From contig JAEWWJ010000024.1 in the NCBI GenBank assembly GCA_023396415.1, positions 46,219 to 110,218 of the forward strand: DNA of 64,000 nt. Reading direction: 5' to 3'. Below, piece by piece: positions 37,001 through 44,175 of this stretch; the stretch's first letter is position 1, and each line of letters opens with the position of its first letter. The notes below the pieces were generated by a model, which was not told the DNA's origin, did no database searches, and saw only the letters and a list, made by a program, of their open reading frames with translations. Made by a program: the position numbers and the translations under genes. This DNA is from Bacteroidota bacterium (lineage in GTDB: Bacteria; Bacteroidota; Bacteroidia; Bacteroidales; F082).

Positions 37001-37139
37001 CAGTTCCCGTGGCCGAGGCGTGTGCTTTTAAAAAGTCGTCAAACATTTTTTTCCAAGCCGCACTGTGCGCCAAAGCGGTTTTGGTAATCACGCCATCAAG
37101 ATCAAAAATGACGGCATCGAAGCTATGTTGTTGTTTCAT
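34002..37139 (-). CDS. Fusion of beta-phosphoglucomutase (HAD) and GH65 disaccharide phosphorylase
   Basis: A 1045-residue two-enzyme protein. Residues 1-235 are a HAD phosphoglucomutase: FDLDGVITKT (Asp13/Asp15), GVASSSKN and VVEDAVSGVQAGKSG. Residues about 255-1045 are a GH65 phosphorylase: KERSREALLTVGNGYFGTRG at the N-terminal domain, the catalytic GPDEFHEHMPD (about 746-756) and the phosphate-binding region later in the barrel. The phosphorylase would split maltose, trehalose or kojibiose with phosphate to glucose plus beta-glucose 1-phosphate, and the mutase would convert the latter to glucose 6-phosphate. The fusion order puts consecutive steps on one chain. No signal peptide. Linked by 12 bases to the upstream GH13 gene. 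Confidence 0.94.
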   Translation of the reverse strand: MKQQHSFDAVIFDLDGVITKTALAHSAAWKKMFDDFLKAHASATGTVFKAFTHKDDYLPFVDGKPRYKGVADFLQSRNIDLPYGDPSDAPSMDTVCGLGNMKNDAFNEVLRRDGVEVYPSTVAFMKTLREQGYRVGVASSSKNCEAVLEAAGLMYLVETRVDGVVSAEMGLKGKPEADIFTTAAKNLGCDYERTIVVEDAVSGVQAGKSGNFGLVLGIAREDNIEELYLNGADIVVTDMSEISFNDLNNWFLNGLQQDEWCITYHDYDPNKERSREALLTVGNGYFGTRGAVEESSANAINYPGTYMAGMYNRLVTNVSGRDVENEDFVNLPNWLPITFRVDEGEWFDFSQTKIISCKRVLQFQSGLLQRTMVVEDQQGRQTEIFSERFASMDNMMLAAMRYSLKPLNYSGKISLKTGIDGNLINAGVERYKSLNQKHLKPIKSGMEKNSIFVLVQTTQSGFQICEAANHQTFLDKKAHKCSMQTEFDEATASAFYETYVNQNQEFTIEKIVAISSDKENFVDDALDSAVHALNDEMTFEKLHQQSAVKWNMLWEAFDIKITGDRNSQKLLRLHIYHLLSSVSPFNEKLDASITARGLHGEAYRGHIFWDELFILPLYDLHLPQVAKSMLMYRYRRLKEAKKYAAAHGYPGAMFPWQSGSDGREETQVVHLNPLTGEWGDDHSALQRHVSLAIAYNIWDYFWISDDKDFLKQYGAEMFFEICRFWAGKAKLNPETHRYEIRGVMGPDEFHEHMPDTNEGGLKDNAYTNLMVAWMFGKAVEIQKVVGPETNKKLGFNSGEIQQWSAIASALNLVINEDGILAQYDGYFELNELDWDYYRQKYGNVYRMDRILKAEGKSPDTYKVAKQADTLMTFYNLNKDEVDQLLQKLNYTLPDDYLQRNLIYYLQRTSHGSTLSRVVHARLAAMVGNTDLSLELYQDALGSDYVDIQGGTTGEGIHAGVMAGTILIALNTFAGINFRGEILSLRSNLPHNWKTMTFQLNFKGVCYQFELCPTKYRIFTDKQVNIQLDDQTYDLPARKWNTFERK

Positions 37140-37151
37140 GGTGAGGTTAGT

Positions 37152-38870
37152 TTAGAAATTTGAATTGTCTTTCTCGAACCAATGGTATCCAAATGGTTCG
37201 ATTTCAATATTTTGTGCGTCAACTTTTTGATTTGACAAAGCATCAACGCAGGTTCCTATCTCAAACTCAAAACGCAAAGCTTGGTTTTGATCGGAGAGAT
37301 TTTGAACGACAAAAATTGTTTCATCGGCAAAAATTCTTTTGTAGGCCAAAATAGCACTATTGATAGAGCCATCAGCATTAAAGGCATCTAAATATTCAAT
37401 GCTGCCTCGGCCAAAAGCTTTTTTGCCATTGCGCACTTGCAGCATTTTTTGGATTCGTGTGAAAACTTTAGACTGAAATGTTTCAGGGTCGGCCAATTGA
37501 CTTTCTCTCAATTCCCATCTTATTTTTCCTCTTACCAAAAAACGGGTATCATCTTTGCCTGCAAATGCTGCCATTTCTTTGTAATAATCCATATCATTTT
37601 CCTTTCCAAACTCATCGCCATAATAAATAACCGGTGTTCCGGGTAGGCTGAGCATCATGGAGTAGGCCAAGCCAATTTTTCGGTCGTCGAACTCAAAAAG
37701 GTTTGCCAATCGTGCCGAAATCCCTTCGCCGAGCCGGAAATTCCATTCGGGTTGATGACAGTAGCTTTCGTGGATGTACTTTCGGTCTTCCTCAGAAACA
37801 TAAACCAGCTCCAGACTCAGCTCATCGTGGCAGCGCAGGAAGGTAAACCACTGTGCGTTTTCGGGTAAGGCAGGCGTTACGCTAGGATGCAGAATATCAA
37901 TAATGGGTTTTTTATTGTGCTGAGCTATAGCCTTATACATCATGGGCATCAAAGGAAAATGATAGGCAGCATGGCATTCGTCGCCCTGACCCAAATACTC
38001 TACAACGGTTGCCGGTTGCTGACAAGCCTCGGCAAGCAGTAAGGTTCCGGGTTTCACATAATCGAGCGCGGCTCTAAAAAACTTCACCACCGCATGGGTA
38101 TTGGGCAAATTTTCACAATTGGTTGCGTCCTCCTTCCAAAGGTAAGGGATAGCATCAGCTCTAAAACCATCCACGCCCAAACTTTGCCAATACAGCATAT
38201 TGCGCAGCATGGCAAAAAGGACTTCAGGATTTCGATAATTTAGATCAGGCTGAAAATTGAAAAATCGGTGAAAAAAGTAACTGTCGCCCAATGGCTCCCA
38301 ATTGCTGGTTTCCATTCCTTTGAAAATAATTCGGGCATCTTTATAAAGACCGGTATCCTTTGACCATATAAAATAATCGCGGTATGGATTGTCGGGCGAT
38401 TTTTTTGCCTCTACAAACCAAGGATGCTCTTCGGAGCAATGGTTGATGGCGATATCAAAAATGACACGTATGCCCCTTTGATGTGCTTCGTGAAGGAATT
38501 TCCCGAAAACTTCCTCTTGCTTTTCCTTGCTGAATCCAGGCTCAAGCCCTAACAAATCATGACGAATCAAATCATAATTACGGATGTCGAAACCACCATC
38601 GCGCATGGGGCTGTCCAAAATGGGCAACAACCACAAACAGGAAACGCCTAAGCCTTGAAGGTAATCTAACTTGGAGGTCAGACCTTCAAAGTCTTTGCTG
38701 TATAAATCAACATAAACAGAGTAAACAACAGCATCTTTGTACCAATCAGATTCAACATCGTGGCTAATGGGTTGTACATCAAGCGAATGAAGAAATTCAT
38801 TCAGGCGTTCAATAGCTTCATTCGGATACAACTGCTTCCAAAGAGCAATCAAATTTTGTTTAGTGTTCAT
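37152..38870 (-). CDS. GH13 enzyme, trehalose synthase/glucosyltransferase-like
   Basis: A 572-residue cytoplasmic GH13 protein. An ATG at 38915 exists, but MNTKQNL at 38870 is the more natural start and lies after the -7-like element. Barrel motifs: WYKDAVVYSVYVDLY, DIAINHCSEEHPWF, nucleophile Asp in VDGFRADAIPYLW (about 233), Glu in LLAEAC (about 278) and HD in RCHDELSLE (about 346). Layout resembles trehalose synthases and related glucosyltransferases more than amylases, but it is shorter and specificity is open. It heads the operon with the HAD-GH65 fusion and the twin kinases, so a disaccharide product feeding the phosphorylase, or made from maltodextrin, is likely. Confidence 0.88.
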   Translation of the reverse strand: MNTKQNLIALWKQLYPNEAIERLNEFLHSLDVQPISHDVESDWYKDAVVYSVYVDLYSKDFEGLTSKLDYLQGLGVSCLWLLPILDSPMRDGGFDIRNYDLIRHDLLGLEPGFSKEKQEEVFGKFLHEAHQRGIRVIFDIAINHCSEEHPWFVEAKKSPDNPYRDYFIWSKDTGLYKDARIIFKGMETSNWEPLGDSYFFHRFFNFQPDLNYRNPEVLFAMLRNMLYWQSLGVDGFRADAIPYLWKEDATNCENLPNTHAVVKFFRAALDYVKPGTLLLAEACQQPATVVEYLGQGDECHAAYHFPLMPMMYKAIAQHNKKPIIDILHPSVTPALPENAQWFTFLRCHDELSLELVYVSEEDRKYIHESYCHQPEWNFRLGEGISARLANLFEFDDRKIGLAYSMMLSLPGTPVIYYGDEFGKENDMDYYKEMAAFAGKDDTRFLVRGKIRWELRESQLADPETFQSKVFTRIQKMLQVRNGKKAFGRGSIEYLDAFNADGSINSAILAYKRIFADETIFVVQNLSDQNQALRFEFEIGTCVDALSNQKVDAQNIEIEPFGYHWFEKDNSNF

Positions 38871-38902
38871 TTTCAAGTATTTATAGGTTAGTGAATGGAA
38901 AA

Positions 38903-38910
38903 CAAAGGTA
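38903..38910 (-). promoter_or_regulatory. Putative -7 element of the alpha-glucan operon
   Basis: Reads TACCTTTG on the minus strand, 33 bases before the GH13 start at 38870. No -33 TTTG at the usual distance. Confidence 0.45.
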
Positions 38911-39102
38911 ACCAATACAAACCAAAACTCCCGTTGTTATTGGTATTTCAGGTACTTTTTACAGTGCAAACGATTACGGTAATATTTACAACAGCCATTT
39001 TCCTCCTTTTGATTTTTGAGGATTTTAGCGTGCATAGGTGTGACTGAAAGGCCTAAGACCAAAACAACTCGAGAGAGGTGAAGGCAAAAATCCATTTTGA
39101 AA

Positions 39103-39145
39103 AATAAAAAAAAGACCGTAAAGTAATTTCTTCACGGCCTCTTTC
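39103..39145 (-). terminator. Terminator of the aconitase gene
   Basis: On the minus strand GGCCGTGAAG and CTTTACGGTC pair over 10 bases (two G-T pairs) with a 6-base loop, followed by a long T-run. Confidence 0.85.
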
Positions 39146-39159
39146 ACAAGTCATTTTTG

Positions 39160-41427
39160 CTATAACTGTTTCATTTTGATAAGGTTTAATGCGCTTCCGG
39201 CTCTAAACCATTCCAATTGATTTTCATTATAGGTATGGTTGACAAGAAATTCATCACGGCTTCCATCTTTGTGTTGCAGCTCAACAGTAAGGGGCTTTCC
39301 GGCGGCAAAGGATTTTAAACCTTTCACACTGATGCGATCGTCTTCTCTGATTTTATCATAATCGGCTTTATCAACAAAAGTGATGGCCAACATCCCTTGT
39401 TTTTTTAAGTTTGTTTCGTGAATACGTGCAAAAGATTTTACCAAAACCACTTTTGCACCTAAAAAGCGAGGTTCCATGGCGGCATGTTCGCGCGAGGAGC
39501 CTTCGCCATAGTTTTCATCTCCAACAATGATAGAACCGGGGCCGGCATCGCGATATGTTCTGGCTGCATCCGGCACGGTATCAATGCTTCCGGTTATTTG
39601 GTTTACCACAGCGTTGGTCTTTTCGCCAAAGTAGTTCACTGCACCAATTAACAAGTTTTGAGAAATATTTTCAAGGTGACCACGGTAACGCAACCATGGA
39701 CCGGCCATTGAGATATGATCGGTAGTACATTTTCCTTTCGCCTTAATTAGCAAATACATATCATTATAATCGTTCCCATCCCAAGCACTAAAAGGCTTTA
39801 GCAACTGCAAGCGATTCGAATCGGGAGCTACTAGCACTTCCACTTTACTTCCATCAGTTGCGGGTTCTTGGTATCCGTTGTCATCCACAGCAAAGCCTAA
39901 AGGCGGCAAATCAATTCCTTTGGGTTCTTCAAGTTTTACTTTTTCACCTTTTTTATTGGTGAGATAATCCGTCATAGGATTAAAGTTTAATGTTCCGGCA
40001 ATAGCGAAGGCAGTAACCACCTCGGGCGATGCCACAAACCCATGAGTGTTCGGGTTGCCGTCGTTGCGTTTGGCAAAATTTCTGTTGAACGAAGTCATAA
40101 TGCTGTTGCGTTCGCCTTTTTCGGCATTGTGCCTGGCCCACTGGCCGATGCATGGGCCGCAAGCATTGGCAAGCACTACGCCGCCAATTTCTTCAAAGGT
40201 TTTCAAGTAGCCATCTCTTTCCACTGTGTAGCGCACCATTTCCGATCCCGGTGTAACAGTATATTCCGACATCACTTCAAGGTCGTTGTCAAGAGCTTGC
40301 TGTGCCACCGAGGCAGCGCGCGAAATATCTTCGTAGGAAGAGTTGGTGCACGAGCCAATCAAACCCACCTCAAGCTTTTCGGGCCAGCCATTGTCTTTTA
40401 CAGCTTTGGCGAACTGAGAGAGTGGCGTTGCCAAATCGGGAGTGAAAGGGCCGTTGATATGAGGTTCAAGCTCAGATAGATTAATTTCAATGAGTTGATC
40501 GAAATATTTTTCAGGATGTGCATACACCTCAGGATCAGCAGTAAGGTAGTCTTTAACCGCATTGGCGGCATCGGCCACCTCGGCCCTGCCTGTTCCGCGA
40601 AGGTATTCTTCCATTTTTTCATCATAGCCAAAAATAGATGTTGTAGCTCCAATTTCAGCACCCATATTGCAGATGGTTCCTTTTCCGGTACATGAAATCG
40701 CATCGGCCCCCGGGCCAAAATACTCAACAATCGCACCCGTTCCACCTTTAACGGTAAGAATGCCGGCCACCTTCAAGATTACGTCCTTAGCTGAAGTCCA
40801 ACCACTTAATTTGCCTGTTAGCCTTACTCCTATCAGTTTTGGAAATTTGAGTTCCCAAGGCATGCCCGCCATCACGTCCACGGCATCGGCACCACCAACT
40901 CCAATGGCAACCATTCCCAAACCACCTGCATTTACAGTGTGTGAATCGGTTCCAATCATCATCCCTCCGGGAAAGGCATAGTTTTCGAGCACCACTTGAT
41001 GAATAATTCCTGCGCCAGGTTTCCAAAAACCTATACCATATTTATTGGAGATGCTGGCCAAGAAGTCGAAAACCTCTTTGTTGGCACTATTGGCTGATTT
41101 CAAATCTTCAACGGCACCGGCTTTGGCAAGGATCAGATGATCGCAATGCACTGTTGATGGAACGGCCACGCGTTTTTTTCCGGCTTGCATAAATTGCAAC
41201 AATGCCATCTGTGCAGTGGCATCTTGCATGGCCACGCGGTCGGGGTCAAAGTCAACATACGAACCTCCTCTGATGTATGCTTCGGCAGGAAGACGGTCCG
41301 AAAGATGTGCGTACAATATCTTTTCTGTAAATGTCATGGGTTTGCCTAACATTTTACGTGCGGCTTCAACTTTTGCCGGCAAAGCAGCATATTTAGCCTT
41401 AATCATTTCTAAATCAAATACCTTCAT
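39160..41427 (-). CDS. acn: Aconitate hydratase
   Basis: A 755-residue TCA-cycle aconitase (citrate to isocitrate) of the mitochondrial type. Start at ATG 41427 (MKVFDLEMIK) fits the family; an in-frame ATG 54 bases earlier is less likely. Motifs: PSTVHCDHL, PGGMMIGTDSHTVNAGGLG, the [4Fe-4S] cysteines in IGSCTNSSYED (about 357) and ACGPCIGQW (about 423), and GPGSIIVGDENYGEGSSREH with the substrate-binding Arg and Ser. All expected ligands are present. Single gene with its own terminator and a -7-like element. Confidence 0.97.
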   Translation of the reverse strand: MKVFDLEMIKAKYAALPAKVEAARKMLGKPMTFTEKILYAHLSDRLPAEAYIRGGSYVDFDPDRVAMQDATAQMALLQFMQAGKKRVAVPSTVHCDHLILAKAGAVEDLKSANSANKEVFDFLASISNKYGIGFWKPGAGIIHQVVLENYAFPGGMMIGTDSHTVNAGGLGMVAIGVGGADAVDVMAGMPWELKFPKLIGVRLTGKLSGWTSAKDVILKVAGILTVKGGTGAIVEYFGPGADAISCTGKGTICNMGAEIGATTSIFGYDEKMEEYLRGTGRAEVADAANAVKDYLTADPEVYAHPEKYFDQLIEINLSELEPHINGPFTPDLATPLSQFAKAVKDNGWPEKLEVGLIGSCTNSSYEDISRAASVAQQALDNDLEVMSEYTVTPGSEMVRYTVERDGYLKTFEEIGGVVLANACGPCIGQWARHNAEKGERNSIMTSFNRNFAKRNDGNPNTHGFVASPEVVTAFAIAGTLNFNPMTDYLTNKKGEKVKLEEPKGIDLPPLGFAVDDNGYQEPATDGSKVEVLVAPDSNRLQLLKPFSAWDGNDYNDMYLLIKAKGKCTTDHISMAGPWLRYRGHLENISQNLLIGAVNYFGEKTNAVVNQITGSIDTVPDAARTYRDAGPGSIIVGDENYGEGSSREHAAMEPRFLGAKVVLVKSFARIHETNLKKQGMLAITFVDKADYDKIREDDRISVKGLKSFAAGKPLTVELQHKDGSRDEFLVNHTYNENQLEWFRAGSALNLIKMKQL

Positions 41428-41491
41428 CCTGTGTTCAGTTAAATCGTTTTGAATTTGTGAATATAATAACAATAAAATCAAGTGATTAGTG

Positions 41492-41499
41492 CAAATTTA
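41492..41499 (-). promoter_or_regulatory. Putative -7 element of the aconitase gene
   Basis: Reads TAAATTTG on the minus strand, 65 bases before the chosen start and upstream of it, consistent with ATG 41427. No clear -33 element. Confidence 0.4.
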
Positions 41500-41548
41500 G
41501 TGTTTTTCTTGGAAACGAAGGGGCTGTGACAATGAAACTTTTGTTTGT

Positions 41549-43990
41549 TTATTTCCTGAGTAGCCTTCCCGAAAGCACTTTTTCATTGCTCAAAACGAGT
41601 TGATAGAAGTAAATTCCATCATGGAGTTTGTTTCCCGAACAGTCGAAACCCTCCCAATAAAATTTCATCAAGCCGCTGCGGGGGAAATTTTTGAGCGATT
41701 GAAAAACCAACCGACCATGTATATCTGTAATCCGAAGGGTAACTTCTTGTGACTGATCGCTTTCAAACACGAAATTCACTCCGTCAGATGATGGATTGGG
41801 ATAAGGAATAACGGTTGGATAGACCGGCTTTTTATTATCAATTCCTACCAACCGATTGATTTTGAGTGCTAAATCGTTTTGTAAATCCATCACCGGAATC
41901 ACAAGCATACTGTTTGTTGTGCTTGCTTGTGTAACAGAATCAATAGTTCCTGTCCATGAATTGTACCAATCCAATTGAAAAATGCCATTTTCAAAAGGAA
42001 GCCGAAGTTCACCCGAAACAGTTGGTGGTGCTTGACTTTGGTCAAATGCCCATTTCCAGTTTGAATTTCGATTGTGCGCCCAAATCAAAGCACTTTCTGA
42101 GGATAAGAGACCAAATGCCCGCAAGGGGGGAAGAAAATCGTGGATGGTGATATGTTGTATTTCGAGGATGGAGAAAAACCCTGTCCCACTGTTGTCAAGT
42201 TTTAGGATATGCTGACCGGCAGGAACCTCAACAAGATATTCAGTTGAGGATGAAGCCGTTGTTTCGAGAATAACCACTCCATCAAGGCTCACTTGCAAAA
42301 CCGCCGACAAGGCTTGCACTCCGGTTTCGATGGTAACCATGGTAGGTTGCTGCCAGTAAGCCGACAATTCGGGTGGTTGCCTAAGGGCTGCAAACAAAGA
42401 GGTCGGACCAAAAAGCATCTGCGATAAGCTATCGGTTGCCGGAATAATTTGCCCAGTAGTGTGAAGTTCAAAGCTTTTGGAGGGCGCGCGTGTAGAAAGA
42501 TCACTGTATTTGGGAGTGATAATCCAATCTTCATTTTCATCCGCCTTCGTCACGATATGTGTTGGAAGATAATCTGTATCAGTTAGTTGCTCATCTGCCA
42601 TAAACAAAGCTATAGGCGTAAAAACCGGGTAGAGGTATTGCACATCAATATAATTTTCCCAAAACCAAGGTAAAATGGTTGCCGGCGAACCCGACAGGGC
42701 CGAAGTCCAAAGGGCATTGTGAATTGCCAAGCCATCGGGGTCCCACACAACAAGGGTATCGCCGTGATGGCCAAGTCCAAATTCACCTACGATCATAGGT
42801 TTTTGAAATTTTTGAGAATACATTCCTACTTGCCGAAACACATCTCCTTCAATATCAGATACTTTATCATATAGGTGCATTTGGGTAAAGCCAATATCCT
42901 GATGCTGCCAGACCATTGGGTTGCTACCTTGCAGGGCAAAACCCACCGAAACAAGATGATTATTGGGGTCTATTTGACGGAGATAAGTAGCCATTTCGTT
43001 GGCCCAGGCAGCAATTTGGTTTTTATACGTGCTGTACCACGAAAAATTATCCGCTTCCGAAAGCAGCTCCCAGCCGATCAAATGAGGGGCGTATCCCCAA
43101 CGTGCAGCCACATAACGCAAACGGTTTTTAAAGGCAACTTTGGCTTCGGGAAGGATAAAAAAGTCCCAAACATTGGTGCACATACCACCATTTTGAATGT
43201 TGTAAGGATTTGAATTCCAATCCACTCCAAAATATGAAATGTTTAGCTCATCATGAATGGAAAGACCGAGCAGCAGATGAATATTCTTTTGAGAAGCGGT
43301 TGAAAAGACACTATCCAAAAGAAATGCCTCCTTTTGCCGATTGGAATAGTTTTTTAATCCTTGTGGCCACCATTCAATTTGATAGCCCCAGGGGGTCATC
43401 ATCAACTTGGCAAAATTCATTTGATGTTGGCTCAGCTGATCAAGAAAGTAGCTCATGCGGTCGCTGCCATCGGCTTGGTTGGCCCATGCAATGTTTTCGC
43501 CCACCAAAAAAACCGTTTTTCCGGCTTCATTTTTAAAATAATTGGTTCCTTGCGGTAGGTGCAAAAAACCTCCAGAACTGCTCTGAACACATTGAAAGCT
43601 AAGATTATTGACACTGTCAACTCCAAAAACATCCTCCACTTTTATACTGAAATGCCAAATTCCGGTTTCGTTTGGTGTAAACCTCAGCTTCCAAAATGGA
43701 GTGCCTTGTGGTTCTAAAAGTCCGTTATTGAGCGATACGAAATTTTGAAAAAAGAAGCCCTCAATGACTTTGGTTTGCCCGCTTGGTGCCACAAAAGTAG
43801 CCGTAAGCGTGATAGAATCATAGTTATAAGGGTTGTGCACAGCACTTTGCAAAATCACCTCAACCTCAAAAAGGTCATATTTGGGAACAGTGGTTGACGA
43901 TAGGTTCCAATGCAGAATTGACGGGGCAGCGGCAGCATGGACCGAGGTGGTTAAGAAAAGGAAAGTAAGAAAAATGAATTTGAATTTCAT
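41549..43990 (-). CDS. T9SS-exported glycoside hydrolase with DUF5060-like N-terminal domain
   Basis: An 813-residue secreted protein. Signal peptide (about 1-19), a beta-sandwich of the DUF5060 type (about 24-135: FEVEVILQS, TFVAPSGQTKVIEGF), then a TIM-barrel of the GH5-like clan with candidate acid/base Glu in IGWELLSEADN (about 310) and nucleophile Glu in MIVGEFGLGHHGD (about 400), a further beta-rich region, and a type A T9SS sorting domain (IPYPNPSSDGVNFVFES to SGRLLRK). The substrate polysaccharide is unknown. Unlike the cytoplasmic glucan enzymes to its left, this protein acts outside the cell. Single gene with a -7-like element. Confidence 0.87.
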   Translation of the reverse strand: MKFKFIFLTFLFLTTSVHAAAAPSILHWNLSSTTVPKYDLFEVEVILQSAVHNPYNYDSITLTATFVAPSGQTKVIEGFFFQNFVSLNNGLLEPQGTPFWKLRFTPNETGIWHFSIKVEDVFGVDSVNNLSFQCVQSSSGGFLHLPQGTNYFKNEAGKTVFLVGENIAWANQADGSDRMSYFLDQLSQHQMNFAKLMMTPWGYQIEWWPQGLKNYSNRQKEAFLLDSVFSTASQKNIHLLLGLSIHDELNISYFGVDWNSNPYNIQNGGMCTNVWDFFILPEAKVAFKNRLRYVAARWGYAPHLIGWELLSEADNFSWYSTYKNQIAAWANEMATYLRQIDPNNHLVSVGFALQGSNPMVWQHQDIGFTQMHLYDKVSDIEGDVFRQVGMYSQKFQKPMIVGEFGLGHHGDTLVVWDPDGLAIHNALWTSALSGSPATILPWFWENYIDVQYLYPVFTPIALFMADEQLTDTDYLPTHIVTKADENEDWIITPKYSDLSTRAPSKSFELHTTGQIIPATDSLSQMLFGPTSLFAALRQPPELSAYWQQPTMVTIETGVQALSAVLQVSLDGVVILETTASSSTEYLVEVPAGQHILKLDNSGTGFFSILEIQHITIHDFLPPLRAFGLLSSESALIWAHNRNSNWKWAFDQSQAPPTVSGELRLPFENGIFQLDWYNSWTGTIDSVTQASTTNSMLVIPVMDLQNDLALKINRLVGIDNKKPVYPTVIPYPNPSSDGVNFVFESDQSQEVTLRITDIHGRLVFQSLKNFPRSGLMKFYWEGFDCSGNKLHDGIYFYQLVLSNEKVLSGRLLRK

Positions 43991-44004
43991 AACATTTCTT
44001 TAGC

Positions 44005-44012
44005 CAAAGATA
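44005..44012 (-). promoter_or_regulatory. Putative -7 element of the T9SS glycoside hydrolase gene
   Basis: Reads TATCTTTG on the minus strand, 15 bases before the start codon; no -33 element found. Confidence 0.4.
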
Positions 44013-44107
44013 GTTTTTTATCAAAAGCAGGATTTGCACCTTTTTAATGATGACCGACAAAGTTGTTGTGATTGAGGGTTCATCATAAAATCGTCAGTCA
44101 AAGTTTT

Positions 44108-44139
44108 CCTGCCCGATTGCAAGCACTTTCGTACTTTTG
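44108..44139 (+). promoter_or_regulatory. Promoter of the GT2 fusion gene
   Basis: TACTTTTG at 44132-44139, with a weak CCTG at 44108-44111. Transcription would begin near 44146, after the alternative TTG start at 44137, so ATG 44176 is the real start. Confidence 0.55.
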
Positions 44140-44175
44140 CCCTTCCGAACTTCTATTAACTTCGATTTCATAAGA

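Noticed and set aside
40042..40479. Plus-strand frame of 145 residues inside aconitase
   Set aside because: Antisense to the conserved iron-sulfur cysteine region of aconitase.
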